Assembly: GCF_004005935.1 (NCBI RefSeq)
Contig: NZ_SACQ01000006.1
Location: 1-64,000, forward strand
Source of the DNA: Neptunomonas marina
GTDB taxonomy: Bacteria > Pseudomonadota > Gammaproteobacteria > Pseudomonadales > Balneatricaceae
DNA: 64,000 bases
Direction of reading: 5' to 3'
The position numbers and the translations under genes are program-made. Positions 46,129 to 55,208 of the stretch are shown one piece after another (positions within the stretch are counted from its first letter, which is position 1; each line of letters opens with the position of its first letter). The notes under the pieces were generated by a model, which saw only the letters and a program-made list of their open reading frames with translations, was not told the DNA's origin and ran no database searches.

Positions 46129-46464
46129 ATGAGCTTTTTTATCTCTCCTGCATACGCTGAAGGCGCTGCGGCAGCTGGCCAAATGGATCCAGGTTTATTC
46201 AATGTGATTTTCCTGGTGGGTTTTGGTCTGATCTTCTACTTCTTCATGTGGCGTCCACAATCTAAGCGTGCCAAAGAGCACCGTGAGTTGCTAGGCAACC
46301 TGTCAAAAGGTGATGAGGTGCTAACAGCAGGTGGTGTGCTGGGTAAAGTTGTTAAGCTAAACGACGACTACGTGGTACTTGAAGTGAGCGAAGGCGTTGA
46401 ACTGACCTTCCAAAAAGCTCACGTGGCAGCAGCCCTACCGAAAGGCACGCTGAAAAGTATCTAA
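46129..46464 (+). CDS. yajC: Preprotein translocase subunit YajC
   Basis: YajC is the small accessory subunit of the SecDF-YajC complex. The 111-residue protein has one TM (about 25-43, VIFLVGFGLIFYFFMW), RPQSKRAKEHRE and LSKGDEVLTAGGVLGKV, which define the family. It lies between tgt and secD; a stem-loop follows it, so secDF may be expressed partly by readthrough. Confidence 0.96.
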   Translation: MSFFISPAYAEGAAAAGQMDPGLFNVIFLVGFGLIFYFFMWRPQSKRAKEHRELLGNLSKGDEVLTAGGVLGKVVKLNDDYVVLEVSEGVELTFQKAHVAAALPKGTLKSI

Positions 46465-46476
46465 GCGCTTTGTTAA

Positions 46477-46503
46477 AAAACGCCACTTAATAAGTGGCGT
46501 TTT
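46477..46503 (+). terminator. Stem-loop between yajC and secD
   Basis: AAAACGCCACTT pairs perfectly with AAGTGGCGTTTT around a 3-base loop, followed by a short T stretch. It may act as an attenuating terminator inside the yajC-secDF run. Confidence 0.75.
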
Positions 46504-46527
46504 CATTTCGTTAAAGGAACGGGCACG

Positions 46528-48381
46528 ATGCTCAACCGTTATCCTCTCTGGAAAAATTTACTAATCGTTTTTGTTTTGTTGCTTGGCGCGCTCTACGCGG
46601 CACCTAACCTCTATCCTGAGGATTACGCCATTCAGCTCTCAGGAACCCGAGATATACATCAGGTTGATCAGGCGTTAATGGATAAAGTAACGGCTGCAAT
46701 CGAGAACGGCGGGTTAGAGATTAAAGAGTCGGAGTTACTCGATAAGAGTGGCTTGATTCGTTTTACCGACAGCGAAACACAGCTGAAAGCTAAGCAAATT
46801 GTTAGCCAAGCTGTTGGCGAGAATTATGTGGTTGCACTGAATCTCGCACCAACGACGCCTGACTGGCTTACAGACATCGGCGCAGGCCCGATGAAGCTCG
46901 GTCTTGACCTGCGTGGCGGTGTTCACTTCTTGCTTGAGGTGGATATGGCGCAAGCTGTGGGGCAGCGTTTGGATGTTTATGTCTCTGAGATCAAAACCAA
47001 GCTGCGTCAAGACAAGCTGCGTTACCGTGCTGTGGAGCACTTAGACGATGGTAGCTTGTCGGTGAAATTCTCCAGCCCAGAAACACGTGACCAAGCGCTA
47101 TCTTTGCTGCGTAAGGACTACCCAGAGTTTCTGATCTCGGCTGAAGATGCTGATGGTGCAAACTTCCTCACTATTATGCTCACTGAAGCAACTGTTCGCT
47201 CGATCGAAGATTATGCGATCAAGCAGAACTTAACGACGTTGCGTAACCGTGTGAACGAGCTGGGTGTGGCTGAACCGCTGGTACAGCGCCAAGGGCGTAA
47301 CCGTATTGTGGTGCAGTTACCGGGTGTTCAAGATGCTGCCGCGGCGAAGCGTATTATCGGTAAAACGGCGAACCTTGAATTCCGTTTAGAAGCGAAAACA
47401 GACGCGAACAGCGCACTCACCGAAACCTATGATTTCCGCAGTGAGCCTGGTCGTAAAGCACGCCTTGAGAAAGATATCATCATCACAGGTTCCAGCGTTT
47501 CAAATGCACAAGCGTCGTTCGATGAGAATGGCCAGCCGCAGGTGAATATCAGCCTTGACAGCAAAGGCGGGCAACTGATGAACCGTACCACGCGTAATGC
47601 GGTGAAACGCCGCATGGCTGTGCTGTTTGTTGAGCACAAATCGCGCATGGTGACCGAAACGGTTGATGGCGAGAAAGTTGAAAAACGCGTGCCATACGTT
47701 GAGAAAAAGATCATCTCATTGGCAACGATTCAATCAGTGCTGGGTTCCCAATTCCGTATCACGGGCTTGGATGGTGCGGGTGAGTCATCTGAGCTAGCAC
47801 TGCTGCTGCGTGCGGGTGCTCTAGCTGCGCCAATCTACTTTGTCGAAGAGCGTACGGTGGGTCCAAGCTTGGGTGCTGAAAACATCGAACTTGGGGTGAC
47901 CTCGGTTCAGATCGGTTTTGCCTTAGTATTGATCTTTATGGCCATCACCTACCGGGTCTTTGGTTTGTTGGCGAACGTCGCTTTGTGCCTTAACTTGGTT
48001 TTGCTGGTGGCGGTAATGTCTATGCTGTCGGCAACACTTACGTTGCCCGGTATTGCTGGTATCGTCTTAACAGTAGGTATGGCGGTTGATGCCAATGTGT
48101 TGATATTTGCGCGGATTAAAGAGGAGCTGAAAAATGGTTTGCCTCCTCAGTCTGCGATCAATGCGGGCTTTGATCGTGCATTTACAACGATCTTCGATGC
48201 CAACATCACTACATTGCTAGCGGCGGTTATCCTATTCGCGATGGGTACTGGCCCTGTGAAAGGGTTCGCGGTAACGCTATCGGTGGGTATTGTAACGTCT
48301 GTCTTTACCGCAATTTGGGTGACGCGTGCACTGGTCAACTTGACCTACGGCGGCCGTCAGCTCAAGAAACTGTCCATTTGA
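46528..48381 (+). CDS. secD: Protein translocase subunit SecD
   Basis: SecD is an RND-type inner-membrane protein that uses proton motive force to help pull exported proteins through SecYEG. The 617-residue protein has TM1 near the N-terminus and a large periplasmic domain with GLDLRGGVHFLLEV, RVNELGVAEP.VQ and the P4-type repeats. A C-terminal block of five TMs contains GLDGAGESSELALLLRAGAL, GMAVDANVLIFARIKEEL and the closing VTRA. The length is normal. secF follows 12 bp later. Confidence 0.97.
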   Translation: MLNRYPLWKNLLIVFVLLLGALYAAPNLYPEDYAIQLSGTRDIHQVDQALMDKVTAAIENGGLEIKESELLDKSGLIRFTDSETQLKAKQIVSQAVGENYVVALNLAPTTPDWLTDIGAGPMKLGLDLRGGVHFLLEVDMAQAVGQRLDVYVSEIKTKLRQDKLRYRAVEHLDDGSLSVKFSSPETRDQALSLLRKDYPEFLISAEDADGANFLTIMLTEATVRSIEDYAIKQNLTTLRNRVNELGVAEPLVQRQGRNRIVVQLPGVQDAAAAKRIIGKTANLEFRLEAKTDANSALTETYDFRSEPGRKARLEKDIIITGSSVSNAQASFDENGQPQVNISLDSKGGQLMNRTTRNAVKRRMAVLFVEHKSRMVTETVDGEKVEKRVPYVEKKIISLATIQSVLGSQFRITGLDGAGESSELALLLRAGALAAPIYFVEERTVGPSLGAENIELGVTSVQIGFALVLIFMAITYRVFGLLANVALCLNLVLLVAVMSMLSATLTLPGIAGIVLTVGMAVDANVLIFARIKEELKNGLPPQSAINAGFDRAFTTIFDANITTLLAAVILFAMGTGPVKGFAVTLSVGIVTSVFTAIWVTRALVNLTYGGRQLKKLSI

Positions 48382-48393
48382 GGTGCATAAACG

Positions 48394-49320
48394 ATGTCTG
48401 AGAATACAAAAATTTATGACTTCATGGGCTACCGCAAGATCGCAACGATGTTTTCGGCGATTCTGTTGGTTATCTCTATTGGTGCCATTGCCGTTCAGGG
48501 GTTGAAGCTCGGCCTGGATTTCACCGGCGGCAGCTTGGTTGAAGTGGGTTATCAGCAAGACGCTAATTTGACGGAGATTCGTGATCAGCTAGAGGCGGCG
48601 GGCTTTCAGGATGCGGTCGTACAAACCTTTGGTGCCCCGACCGATATTTTGATTCGCCTTGGCGCTGATCATGATCCGAAGTTGGGTGACAAGGTGCTAG
48701 CGGCGTTGCAAGCTGGTGGTGATACCAGCATTGAGCTGCGCCGTAATGAGTTTGTTGGTGCACAAGTGGGTGAGGAACTGCGTGAGCAGGGTGGTCTGGG
48801 AATGCTATTGGCACTCTTTATGATCATGGTTTACGTGGCGTTCCGCTTCCAGCTGAAGTTCTCTATTGGTGCGGTTGCTGCACTCGCGCACGATGTTCTG
48901 ATCGTAGTTGGCTTTTTCGCGCTGTTCCAAGTGGAGTTTGACCTTACCGTATTGGCTGCAGTGCTGGCGGTTATTGGTTACTCGCTCAACGATACGATCG
49001 TTGTATCTGACCGAATCCGCGAGAACTTCCGTATGATGCGTAAAGGTTCTCCTACTGAGGTTCTCAATGCGTCATTGAGCCAAACGCTCAGCCGTACAGT
49101 GATTACCTCGGTTACGACTTTGTTGGTGTTGATAGCATTGGCGGTGTTTGGTGGTGAGATGATCCACGGCTTCGCGCTTGCGTTGCTGGTGGGTGTGTTG
49201 ATCGGTACGTATTCATCTATCTATGTGGCAGCGAATGCGCTGGTGATGATGGGGATCTGTAAAGAGGATCTTATGCCACCACCAAAAGAGGAAGATGAAG
49301 TGCTGGATGAGATGCCATAA
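48394..49320 (+). CDS. secF: Protein translocase subunit SecF
   Basis: SecF pairs with SecD in the inner membrane. The 308-residue protein has the GLDFTGGSLVEV motif after TM1, the VGAQVGEEL transition and a five-TM C-terminal block with GYSLNDTIVVSDRIRENFR, a family signature. The acidic C-terminus (EEDEVLDEMP) is cytoplasmic. A terminator follows. Confidence 0.97.
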   Translation: MSENTKIYDFMGYRKIATMFSAILLVISIGAIAVQGLKLGLDFTGGSLVEVGYQQDANLTEIRDQLEAAGFQDAVVQTFGAPTDILIRLGADHDPKLGDKVLAALQAGGDTSIELRRNEFVGAQVGEELREQGGLGMLLALFMIMVYVAFRFQLKFSIGAVAALAHDVLIVVGFFALFQVEFDLTVLAAVLAVIGYSLNDTIVVSDRIRENFRMMRKGSPTEVLNASLSQTLSRTVITSVTTLLVLIALAVFGGEMIHGFALALLVGVLIGTYSSIYVAANALVMMGICKEDLMPPPKEEDEVLDEMP

Positions 49321-49346
49321 GGCGCTTGAATCCATAAAACGTAAAA

Positions 49347-49373
49347 AACGGGCCGACTTCTTGTCGGCCTGTT
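49347..49373 (+). terminator. Terminator of secDF
   Basis: An 11-bp stem (AACGGGCCGAC with GTCGGCCTGTT, one wobble) has a TTCTT loop and an upstream A run. The downstream T tract is weak. Confidence 0.7.
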
Positions 49374-49421
49374 CGTTTGTGCCTCATACTGTGAATATAG
49401 CCTACAAAACGGACCGTTTAG

Positions 49422-52016
49422 ATGAGTAAAGATTGGATCGACCCCCACGCTTCACGCGAAGCGCAGAAATATACCAACCCTGTGCCCAGCCGCGAGCTGG
49501 TGTTGTCGTTTCTTGAGCAGTGGGGTTCTCCAATAAGCCACCCGCAATTATGCCGAGAACTGGGCGTGACCGATGAAGAATCAATAGATGCGCTGATGTT
49601 TCGCTTGAAGGCGATGTGCCGGGATGGCCAGCTCATGAGTAATCGCCGCAACGAGTTTGGCCTGTTGCGGAAGATGGATTTGATTCCGGGGCGTGTGATC
49701 GGCCACCGAGATGGGTTTGGTTTTGTTGTGCCTGATCAAGGGGGAGATGATCTATTTCTCTCATCGCGCCAGATGCGTCAGGTGTTCGATGGTGATCGCG
49801 TGGTCGTACAAGAGATGGGTAAAGACCACCGTGGCCGTCGTGAAGGTAAGATCGTTGAGGTACTCGAGCGCAATACTCATAAGCTTGTGGGGCGTTTTCA
49901 AGGTGAAGCGGGCTTTGGTCAACTGCGCCCTGAAAACCAGCGAATCGCTAATCAAGTGATGGTTTTGGCCGATCCAGAATCTGGCCTGTCTTATGAGAAC
50001 GAGCAGTTGGTGGTGATCGAGATCACACAGCAGCCGGGTAAGCGCAATATGGCACAGGGCAAAGTTATCGAGGTGCTGGGCGATCACCTTGCTGCCGGCA
50101 TGGAGATACAGGTTGCGATCCACAACTACGATATTCCCAATGAGTGGCCTACTGAAGTTACCCAACAGATTGCTGAGCTTTCACCCGAGGTAGAGGAGTC
50201 AGCTAAAACGAATCGTATTGACCTGCGGCATCTGCCGCTGGTGACCATCGATGGTGAAGATGCACGGGACTTTGATGATGCTGTTTATGCCGAGCGTAAG
50301 CGCAGCGGCGGTTGGCGGCTTTGGGTCGCGATTGCGGATGTGTCTTGGTATGTTCGCCCTGAAACCCCGTTGGATATTGAAGCACATAAACGCGGTAACT
50401 CGGTCTACTTCCCTGAGTATGTGGTCCCTATGCTGCCGGAGCTACTCTCCAACGGATTGTGTTCGTTAAATCCTAAAGTTGACCGGTTAGCGATGGTCTG
50501 TGAAATGACGATCAGTGCAGCGGGTAACCTATCAGGCTATCAGTTCTATGAAGCGGTCATTGAGTCAAATGCACGCCTGACCTACACCAAGGTGGGCGAT
50601 ATGTTGATGGCCCCTGAGAGTGAATCTGGTCAGGCCTTGCGCGCATCTTATCGCGATGTCGTGCCGCATCTTGAAACACTGCATGAGCTCTATTTTGCGC
50701 TTCGTGAAGCCCGCGAGGTGCGTGGTGCCATCGACTTTGAAACCACAGAGAGCCGAATTGTTTTCAGCAACGAGCGCAAGATCGATAAGATTGTGCCGGT
50801 CACTCGTAACGATGCCCATAAACTGATTGAAGAATGTATGTTGTGCGCAAATGTCGCGACGGCTCGTTTTCTTAGTAAGTCGGGTATGCCTGCGCTTTAC
50901 CGTGTGCATGATGGCCCAAAAACCGCGCGCTTAGAAACACTGCGTGCTTATCTTGGCGAGTTAGGGCTTAACTTGCCGGGTGGGGAAACGCCAGAGCCGA
51001 GTGATTATCAGGCACTGGCCGAGTTGATCGCAGAGCGCCCTGATCGGCATGTGATACAAACCATGATGCTGCGCTCCATGGCACAGGCGGTTTATACACC
51101 GGAAAACAACGGCCATTTTGGCCTTGCTTATACGGCATATACGCACTTCACATCGCCTATTCGCCGCTACCCTGACCTGTTGGTGCATCGTGCCATTCGT
51201 GCCCAAATTCACGCTGGCAAAGCAGCAAGGACCGTTAAACGCCCCGAGCCGTTTACTGCAAACCCGCAATTCTCTTATCCCTATTCAACCGAGCAAATCT
51301 TGCAGTTGGGTGAGCACTGCTCCATGACAGAGCGCCGTGCAGATGACGCAACACGCGACGTAGTCGCGTGGCTGAAATGCGAATATATGCAAGATCAGGT
51401 GGGTGAGTCCTTTGATGGTGTGGTTTCTGCTGTGACGGGCTTTGGCCTCTTTGTGGAGCTTAAATCGGTCTTTGTTGAAGGGTTAGTCCATATCACCGGC
51501 TTGCCAAACGACTACTACCACTTTGATGCAGGCAAGCAGCGTTTGGTGGGTGAGCGGACCCGGCAGTCATTCCGCCTTGGCGATAACCTGCGTGTGCGCG
51601 TTGCCCGTGTGGATCTGGATGAGCGGAAAATCGACTTTGATTTAGTTGAGCACTTGAAAAAGCGTGATGCGGTAAAAGCGGTTTCAAAGCGCCAATTATT
51701 AGCTGAAGGCAAGTTAGGTGATCCAGTAAAAGGTGCGCCTAGGAAGGCTCAGAAGGCTGAGTACTCAGCAAAGCAGGCTCGTAAAGGCAAAGGTGGTGCT
51801 CAAGTGGAGGAGGCTAAGAAACCTCCTCGCAAGCGCAACAGTGCAGCGACTTCTGATTCTGCGCCTAGCTTGTCGGCTGCGGAAAAAGAGGTGGCCGATT
51901 ACTCTTATGCCGGTAAAGGGAAGAGTAAGAAAGCGAAGAAGCGTGCCGCAGCGAAAAAGGGGAAGTCGGTAGCTGCACGTAAGCCGAAGAAGAGTAAGGT
52001 AAAAAAACGCGGATAA
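49422..52016 (+). CDS. rnr: Ribonuclease R
   Basis: RNase R is a processive 3'-5' exoribonuclease that degrades structured RNA. The 864-residue protein has an N-terminal HTH-like region (about 20-85), two cold-shock domains (about 90-240) and the RNB catalytic domain with the Asp cluster DGEDARDFDDAVYAE (about 270-290), FTSPIRRYPDLLVHR. An S1 domain (about 660-745) and a Lys/Ala/Arg-rich disordered tail of about 110 residues follow; this tail helps unwinding and ribosome binding in E. coli. Confidence 0.96.
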   Translation: MSKDWIDPHASREAQKYTNPVPSRELVLSFLEQWGSPISHPQLCRELGVTDEESIDALMFRLKAMCRDGQLMSNRRNEFGLLRKMDLIPGRVIGHRDGFGFVVPDQGGDDLFLSSRQMRQVFDGDRVVVQEMGKDHRGRREGKIVEVLERNTHKLVGRFQGEAGFGQLRPENQRIANQVMVLADPESGLSYENEQLVVIEITQQPGKRNMAQGKVIEVLGDHLAAGMEIQVAIHNYDIPNEWPTEVTQQIAELSPEVEESAKTNRIDLRHLPLVTIDGEDARDFDDAVYAERKRSGGWRLWVAIADVSWYVRPETPLDIEAHKRGNSVYFPEYVVPMLPELLSNGLCSLNPKVDRLAMVCEMTISAAGNLSGYQFYEAVIESNARLTYTKVGDMLMAPESESGQALRASYRDVVPHLETLHELYFALREAREVRGAIDFETTESRIVFSNERKIDKIVPVTRNDAHKLIEECMLCANVATARFLSKSGMPALYRVHDGPKTARLETLRAYLGELGLNLPGGETPEPSDYQALAELIAERPDRHVIQTMMLRSMAQAVYTPENNGHFGLAYTAYTHFTSPIRRYPDLLVHRAIRAQIHAGKAARTVKRPEPFTANPQFSYPYSTEQILQLGEHCSMTERRADDATRDVVAWLKCEYMQDQVGESFDGVVSAVTGFGLFVELKSVFVEGLVHITGLPNDYYHFDAGKQRLVGERTRQSFRLGDNLRVRVARVDLDERKIDFDLVEHLKKRDAVKAVSKRQLLAEGKLGDPVKGAPRKAQKAEYSAKQARKGKGGAQVEEAKKPPRKRNSAATSDSAPSLSAAEKEVADYSYAGKGKSKKAKKRAAAKKGKSVAARKPKKSKVKKRG

Positions 52017-52108
52017 GCCGTGGTGAGTGCGTGGATAGTCTTAGCTGTCTGCTATAATCCGCGCACCATTAATGAATAAAGGGCTCACTCTGCTGAGCGA
52101 ATGAGGCG

Positions 52109-53329
52109 ATGAAAGAGATTATCCTGCTGACTATCTCCGGAGAAGATAAACCCGGCGTGACCTCCAGCATGTCATCTATATTGGCGAGCTACCAGATCAA
52201 CATTCTGGATATTGGCCAAGCGGTTATTCACAACACCTTATCGTTAGGCATCTTGATTGAGGTGTCTCGCGAGGCGGAATCATCTCCACTATTGCGTGAT
52301 CTGCTCTTCAAGGCACATGAGCTGAACATGAAGATCCGTTTTCAGCCAGTGGATGTGCAGGAATACACGGATTGGGTTGGTGAGCAGGGTAAATCGCGCC
52401 ACATTATTACGCTGTTGGCGCGCCGTATCACCGCGGAGCATATTGCCAAGGTTACGGATATCGCCGCGCGCCACGGTATCAATATCGATAAAATCACGCG
52501 TTTATCCGGGCGTTTGTCACTTGATACGAGCCCGCAGGAAAAAACGCGCGCGTGTGTCGAGTTTTCGGTGCGTGGCGCTGATGCTGACACTGGTCCGTTG
52601 CGTGAAGAGTTCTTGCGTGCGGCGAGTGACTTAGATGTAGATATTGCTTTCCAAGAGGATAATATCTTCCGCCGCAACCGCCGTTTGGTTGTGTTTGATA
52701 TGGACTCAACATTGATCGAAGCCGAAGTGATTGACGAGCTTGCGAAAGAAGCAGGTGTCGGCGATCAGGTAGCAGAGATCACAGAAGCGGCGATGCGTGG
52801 TGAAATCGACTTCAACGAGAGCTTTAAACGCCGTATGGCGTTGCTGAAAGGCTTGGATGTTAAAGTGCTTGATCAAATCGCTGAACGCCTGCCGATGACT
52901 GAGGGGTGTGAAGAGCTGGTGTCTAACCTCAAGGCATTGGGCTTTAAAACCGCCATACTCTCGGGTGGTTTCAACTATTTTGCCTCGCACCTACAGAATA
53001 AGCTCGGCTTTGACTACGTGTACGCGAACGAGTTAGATATCGATGCAGAGGGGCGTGTCACTGGCGAAGTTAAAGGCACCGTCGTGAATGGCGAACGTAA
53101 AGCTGAATTGCTACGCGAGATTGCAGCGAAAGAGGGGATCGCATTGGAACAAACGATTGCGGTCGGGGATGGTGCGAACGATCTCCCTATGCTTTCTATT
53201 GCAGGTTTAGGCATCGCGTTCCGTGCGAAGCCGCTGGTACGCCAGAGCGCAAAGCAAGCGATATCAACGCTAGGCTTAGACGGCATCTTGTACCTTATCG
53301 GTTTTAGAGATCGCGATGCGCTCAATTAA
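52109..53329 (+). CDS. serB: Phosphoserine phosphatase with N-terminal ACT domains
   Basis: SerB carries out the last step of serine synthesis. The 406-residue protein has two ACT-like regulatory domains (about 1-180, TISGEDKPGVTSSM at the start), then a HAD phosphatase with the DMDSTLIEAEVIDEL nucleophile motif, LSGGFNYF and GDGANDLPML. The length fits the longer pseudomonad-type SerB; E. coli SerB is shorter. Serine feedback via ACT is plausible (family knowledge). GAGGCG precedes the ATG. Confidence 0.96.
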   Translation: MKEIILLTISGEDKPGVTSSMSSILASYQINILDIGQAVIHNTLSLGILIEVSREAESSPLLRDLLFKAHELNMKIRFQPVDVQEYTDWVGEQGKSRHIITLLARRITAEHIAKVTDIAARHGINIDKITRLSGRLSLDTSPQEKTRACVEFSVRGADADTGPLREEFLRAASDLDVDIAFQEDNIFRRNRRLVVFDMDSTLIEAEVIDELAKEAGVGDQVAEITEAAMRGEIDFNESFKRRMALLKGLDVKVLDQIAERLPMTEGCEELVSNLKALGFKTAILSGGFNYFASHLQNKLGFDYVYANELDIDAEGRVTGEVKGTVVNGERKAELLREIAAKEGIALEQTIAVGDGANDLPMLSIAGLGIAFRAKPLVRQSAKQAISTLGLDGILYLIGFRDRDALN

Positions 53330-53753
53330 TTGGAGATTAGGAAACTAAAGAAGCTGTGCTTTAGTTGTGTAGCATAAAGAATGTCTGCTTCAGGCAAGCT
53401 TTTTTATTAACATAGAGTGAAGGCTCTGTGTGCTCCAAGGTTTTTTGAATAAGGTGCATTTGCTTTATCTAAGTAGAGTTCGGACATAAAGCTCAGAATC
53501 TATTTTCGTTTTCAAATATTTATATTTGGGTGCGGTAGGGAGAGTGCTTTGAGCGTTGGCAGATAATAGCTTGAATAGTAATTTTACTCTGGCATCCGAT
53601 GCCATTTAAGAGCTTTAGCTTCCTGCCTACGTGGAGCATGGTTATGAAAATACCTCTTCAACTTCGATCAGTCTGTTTGCAGTGTTATTGCGCTCACTTA
53701 TACCGAGCGAGGTATTGAAAATATTTAATGTTTACTAGAAGGACGATTAGTGG
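53330..53753. other. AT-rich intergenic stretch after serB
   Basis: No convincing gene is seen. An 8-bp perfect stem-loop lies just after serB (AACTAAAG at 53343-53350 with CTTTAGTT at 53359-53366), and GCTT-loop-AAGC followed by a T run near 53388-53406 may terminate serB weakly. The remainder is AT-rich and may be the left flank of acquired DNA. Confidence 0.4.
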
Positions 53754-54758
53754 ATGATGGATGTAAAGTGTAAAGAGTGTCATGGAAGTGTAGATACGAA
53801 AGCAAAGTTTTGCTCTCATTGTGGAGTGTCCGAGCCTAGTATTAACACTGAGGATGTACGTATTCAAGGACGTCCAGATAGTGAAAGTTTTGAAAGTACT
53901 CAATCTAATCTTACAAGAAAGCAAAGAGCAAGCTGGTTTGAAGTAGCTTCGACTGTTTTTTGCTGGATTTTTGGGGTACTTTTTTTCTTACTTGGTTTGC
54001 TTTGTCTTGTGGTATCTTTACAGGGCGCGCTATTAAGCTTTCTCGCAGCAGCGTTGTTGTTGCCCCCAATTAGGAATAAGTTTTACAACCGAACTAATAT
54101 TACGATAAAGCCTGTTCTAAGGCTTTCGGCTATATTGTTTCTTTTTATTGGTGTTATTTTTTTCATGATCGGGCAGGGTACACCAACAGAGTATGCTAAT
54201 CCTGAGGATCCTGAGCTATTAACTAGTGAAAATAACTCTCCATCACCTGAAATGAAAGACTATCCCGCTACCGAAGCTACCGAAGCTGAAGAAATAGAAA
54301 AGAGAAAAAATCAGCTTCTACTTGAGCTTAGAGGCATTCCTGCTTCGCAGTATGCTCAGAATGAGAAAAAGTACAATGAGTTGGTGAACCTCTTTCCAGA
54401 TAATACTTTTTTTCTAAAAAAGAGAGATTTTTATCGTAGTAAGCGAGCTGAAAAGGAAGCGAAGCAGTTAGTTAAAGAGGGTGATAGAGGTAACGGAGAG
54501 TCCAGAGTTAACTTTATCGAGAACTATACATGTAAATCAGGGTATTCGATTATGCTTCGCCATATTGACGATAAAGATTTCATTCAAATAAATGGCACGG
54601 GTTGGCTCCCTGTCGCGGAATATAATGATTGGAGCTTGATAGAAACTGTATATGAAAACAATAGGTGGAAGTTTAGAGATCAAGCTAGCAGTCGAGGGTT
54701 GCTCTTAAATGTAGAAAGTGACCAGTCATATACTTGCAAATGGACTCATAACTATTGA
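53754..54758 (+). CDS. Zinc-ribbon membrane protein, unknown
   Basis: This 334-residue protein has an N-terminal zinc ribbon (Cys6, Cys9, Cys20, Cys23), a Ser/Glu-rich linker, and hydrophobic segments at about 62-104 and 121-140. A charged, probably coiled region (about 175-255, with a small ATEATEAEE repeat) leads to a C-terminal domain (about 260-334) with three Cys. GAAGGACG precedes tandem ATGs. Codon use is markedly more AT-rich than in the flanking core genes, suggesting acquisition. I do not recognise a specific family. Confidence 0.7.
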   Translation: MMDVKCKECHGSVDTKAKFCSHCGVSEPSINTEDVRIQGRPDSESFESTQSNLTRKQRASWFEVASTVFCWIFGVLFFLLGLLCLVVSLQGALLSFLAAALLLPPIRNKFYNRTNITIKPVLRLSAILFLFIGVIFFMIGQGTPTEYANPEDPELLTSENNSPSPEMKDYPATEATEAEEIEKRKNQLLLELRGIPASQYAQNEKKYNELVNLFPDNTFFLKKRDFYRSKRAEKEAKQLVKEGDRGNGESRVNFIENYTCKSGYSIMLRHIDDKDFIQINGTGWLPVAEYNDWSLIETVYENNRWKFRDQASSRGLLLNVESDQSYTCKWTHNY

Positions 54759-55208
54759 TAAATAGTGTTAGTCTCAGCAATGTTTTTAAAAACACTACTA
54801 TTTATAATGGTTGTATATAGCTACAGGCGAGTTTCGTAAAAAATCGAAGCTCTTAGTGTAAGAAAAGTATCCTGCAGATTTTTTATCGTAGAGGCAAAGT
54901 CAAGCTTAGTGACCGTCATGTTTTGATAATAGTTGTCAACTAAAGGATCTCTCTCTGGAGCCTATTTACCATGCAAATAGGCTCTTGTCAGATTAAAGAA
55001 CGGCGATTTGACTAAAAACGTGTTTATTTAAAAGTAATAGGCTTGGATTAACCCGTGCTTCACGGCTGTAGTGAGGTGTTGCTGATGTCTTGGGAGCACA
55101 ACTCTAGTAGTGTGCAGGTTAGTAGAGCTATTTGCGTGAGCATCTTTAGCTACTACTAATGCACAGGATTAAAATTAAAAGCGTAAGTTCATTTGCTCTG
55201 GCGCACTT
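54759..55208. other. AT-rich intergenic stretch
   Basis: No gene is seen. It contains a perfect 10-bp stem-loop at 54958-54984 (GAGCCTATTT with AAATAGGCTC, loop ACCATGC) with no T run after it, so it is not a standard terminator. Its role is unknown. Confidence 0.4.

Noticed and set aside
53638-53721. Short + strand frame of 27 codons before the zinc-ribbon gene
   Set aside because: Too short, no ribosome-binding site and no recognisable sequence.
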